From: Dysgonamonadaceae bacterium
GTDB lineage: Bacteria; Bacteroidota; Bacteroidia; Bacteroidales; Azobacteroidaceae
Assembly (NCBI GenBank): GCA_031284225.1
Contig: JAITAH010000101.1
Location: forward strand, 1 to 12,690
Reading direction: 5' to 3'
Length of the DNA: 12,690 nt
In this document: positions 12,615-12,690 of the stretch, piece by piece
Layout of the letters: each line of letters opens with the position of its first letter
Numbering within the stretch: position 1 is the first letter of the stretch
Translations under genes and position numbers: made by a program
The notes under the pieces: generated by a model
The model's database searches: none
What the model was told of the DNA's origin: nothing
The model's input: the letters and a program-made list of their open reading frames with translations, nothing else

Positions 12615-12690
12615 ATGAAAAGATTAAGAACAATTAACGAAAAATATTTGGCCGTCTCCTCGAAAATAATAGAGAGAGAGAGAGAGAGAG
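12615..12690 (+). CDS. Start of an unidentified gene running into an (AG)n tract (partial)
   Basis: An ATG at 12615, behind a plausible promoter and an AAAAAAG leader, opens a frame reading MKRLRTINEKYLAVSSKII followed by alternating Glu-Arg codons up to the window edge (25 full codons). I do not recognise the family from so short a stretch. The basic start is not a signal peptide. The Glu-Arg run is encoded by the AG dinucleotide tract, so any change in repeat number other than a multiple of three would shift the frame. It may be the start of a phase-variable gene, or the sequence may simply end in a low-complexity assembly break. Confidence 0.45.
   Translation, partial: MKRLRTINEKYLAVSSKIIERERER
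12671..12690 (+). repeat. (AG)10 dinucleotide microsatellite, open at window edge
   Basis: Ten uninterrupted AG units fill the last 20 bases and probably continue beyond them. The tract lies inside the predicted 5' coding region of the last gene. Perfect dinucleotide runs of this length are uncommon in bacterial coding sequence and are prone to slipped-strand length change. Confidence 0.9.

Noticed and set aside
1..12690. CRISPR array, tRNA or rRNA genes, defence or toxin-antitoxin systems, transposase genes
   Set aside because: Looked for on both strands; no regularly spaced repeats, cloverleaf-like sequence, or diagnostic protein motifs were found.

Overview
The window looks like a chromosomal segment from a member of the Bacteroidales (phylum Bacteroidota). 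Three things point there. Most genes are preceded by the Bacteroidota-type -7 promoter element TAnnTTTG, sometimes with a TTTG-like -33 element about 19-22 bp upstream. Shine-Dalgarno sequences are weak or absent, with A-rich leaders instead. The gene content also fits: an OmpA protein with a Cys/Pro-rich linker, a eukaryotic-type hexokinase, and carboxy(nor)spermidine decarboxylase. No genus can be named from the sequence alone.

Layout. Bases 1-1905 (minus strand) hold the operon rplM-rpsI-rpsB-tsf, cut off inside tsf at the left edge; the rpsI-rpsB spacer carries two stem-loops. A small Ala/Glu/Val-rich lipoprotein gene follows at 2055-2246 (minus). Bases 2247-2887 are non-coding and contain a foldback element at about 2378-2637. 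Its inverted repeats are nested around one centre and 10-bp direct repeats flank it. Next come an OmpA-family outer membrane protein (2888-4234, plus) with a strong terminator, and UDP-glucose 6-dehydrogenase (4385-5689, plus). A hexokinase (5754-7001, minus) faces the dehydrogenase across a shared terminator hairpin. An FkbM-family methyltransferase (7284-8039, minus) and a YqhD-like metal-dependent alcohol dehydrogenase (8209-9387, plus) diverge from each other. The dehydrogenase overlaps the end of the panB-nspC operon (9384-11350, minus) tail to tail by four bases. murB (11439-12449, plus) diverges from panB. The right edge shows the start of a new gene whose codons 20-25 and beyond lie in an (AG)10 tract that reaches the last base.

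How the genes fit together. This is mainly a housekeeping region: translation (S2, S9, L13, EF-Ts), sugar entry into metabolism (hexokinase), nucleotide-sugar supply for surface glycans (UDP-glucose dehydrogenase), peptidoglycan precursor synthesis (MurB), pantothenate/CoA synthesis (PanB), polyamine synthesis (NspC) and aldehyde/alcohol redox (alcohol dehydrogenase). The genes are in many short transcription units. I found no defence system, CRISPR array, tRNA, rRNA or transposase gene. The parts most worth a second look are non-coding: the foldback element, the (AG)n tract at the start of the last gene, and the rpsI-rpsB spacer structure.
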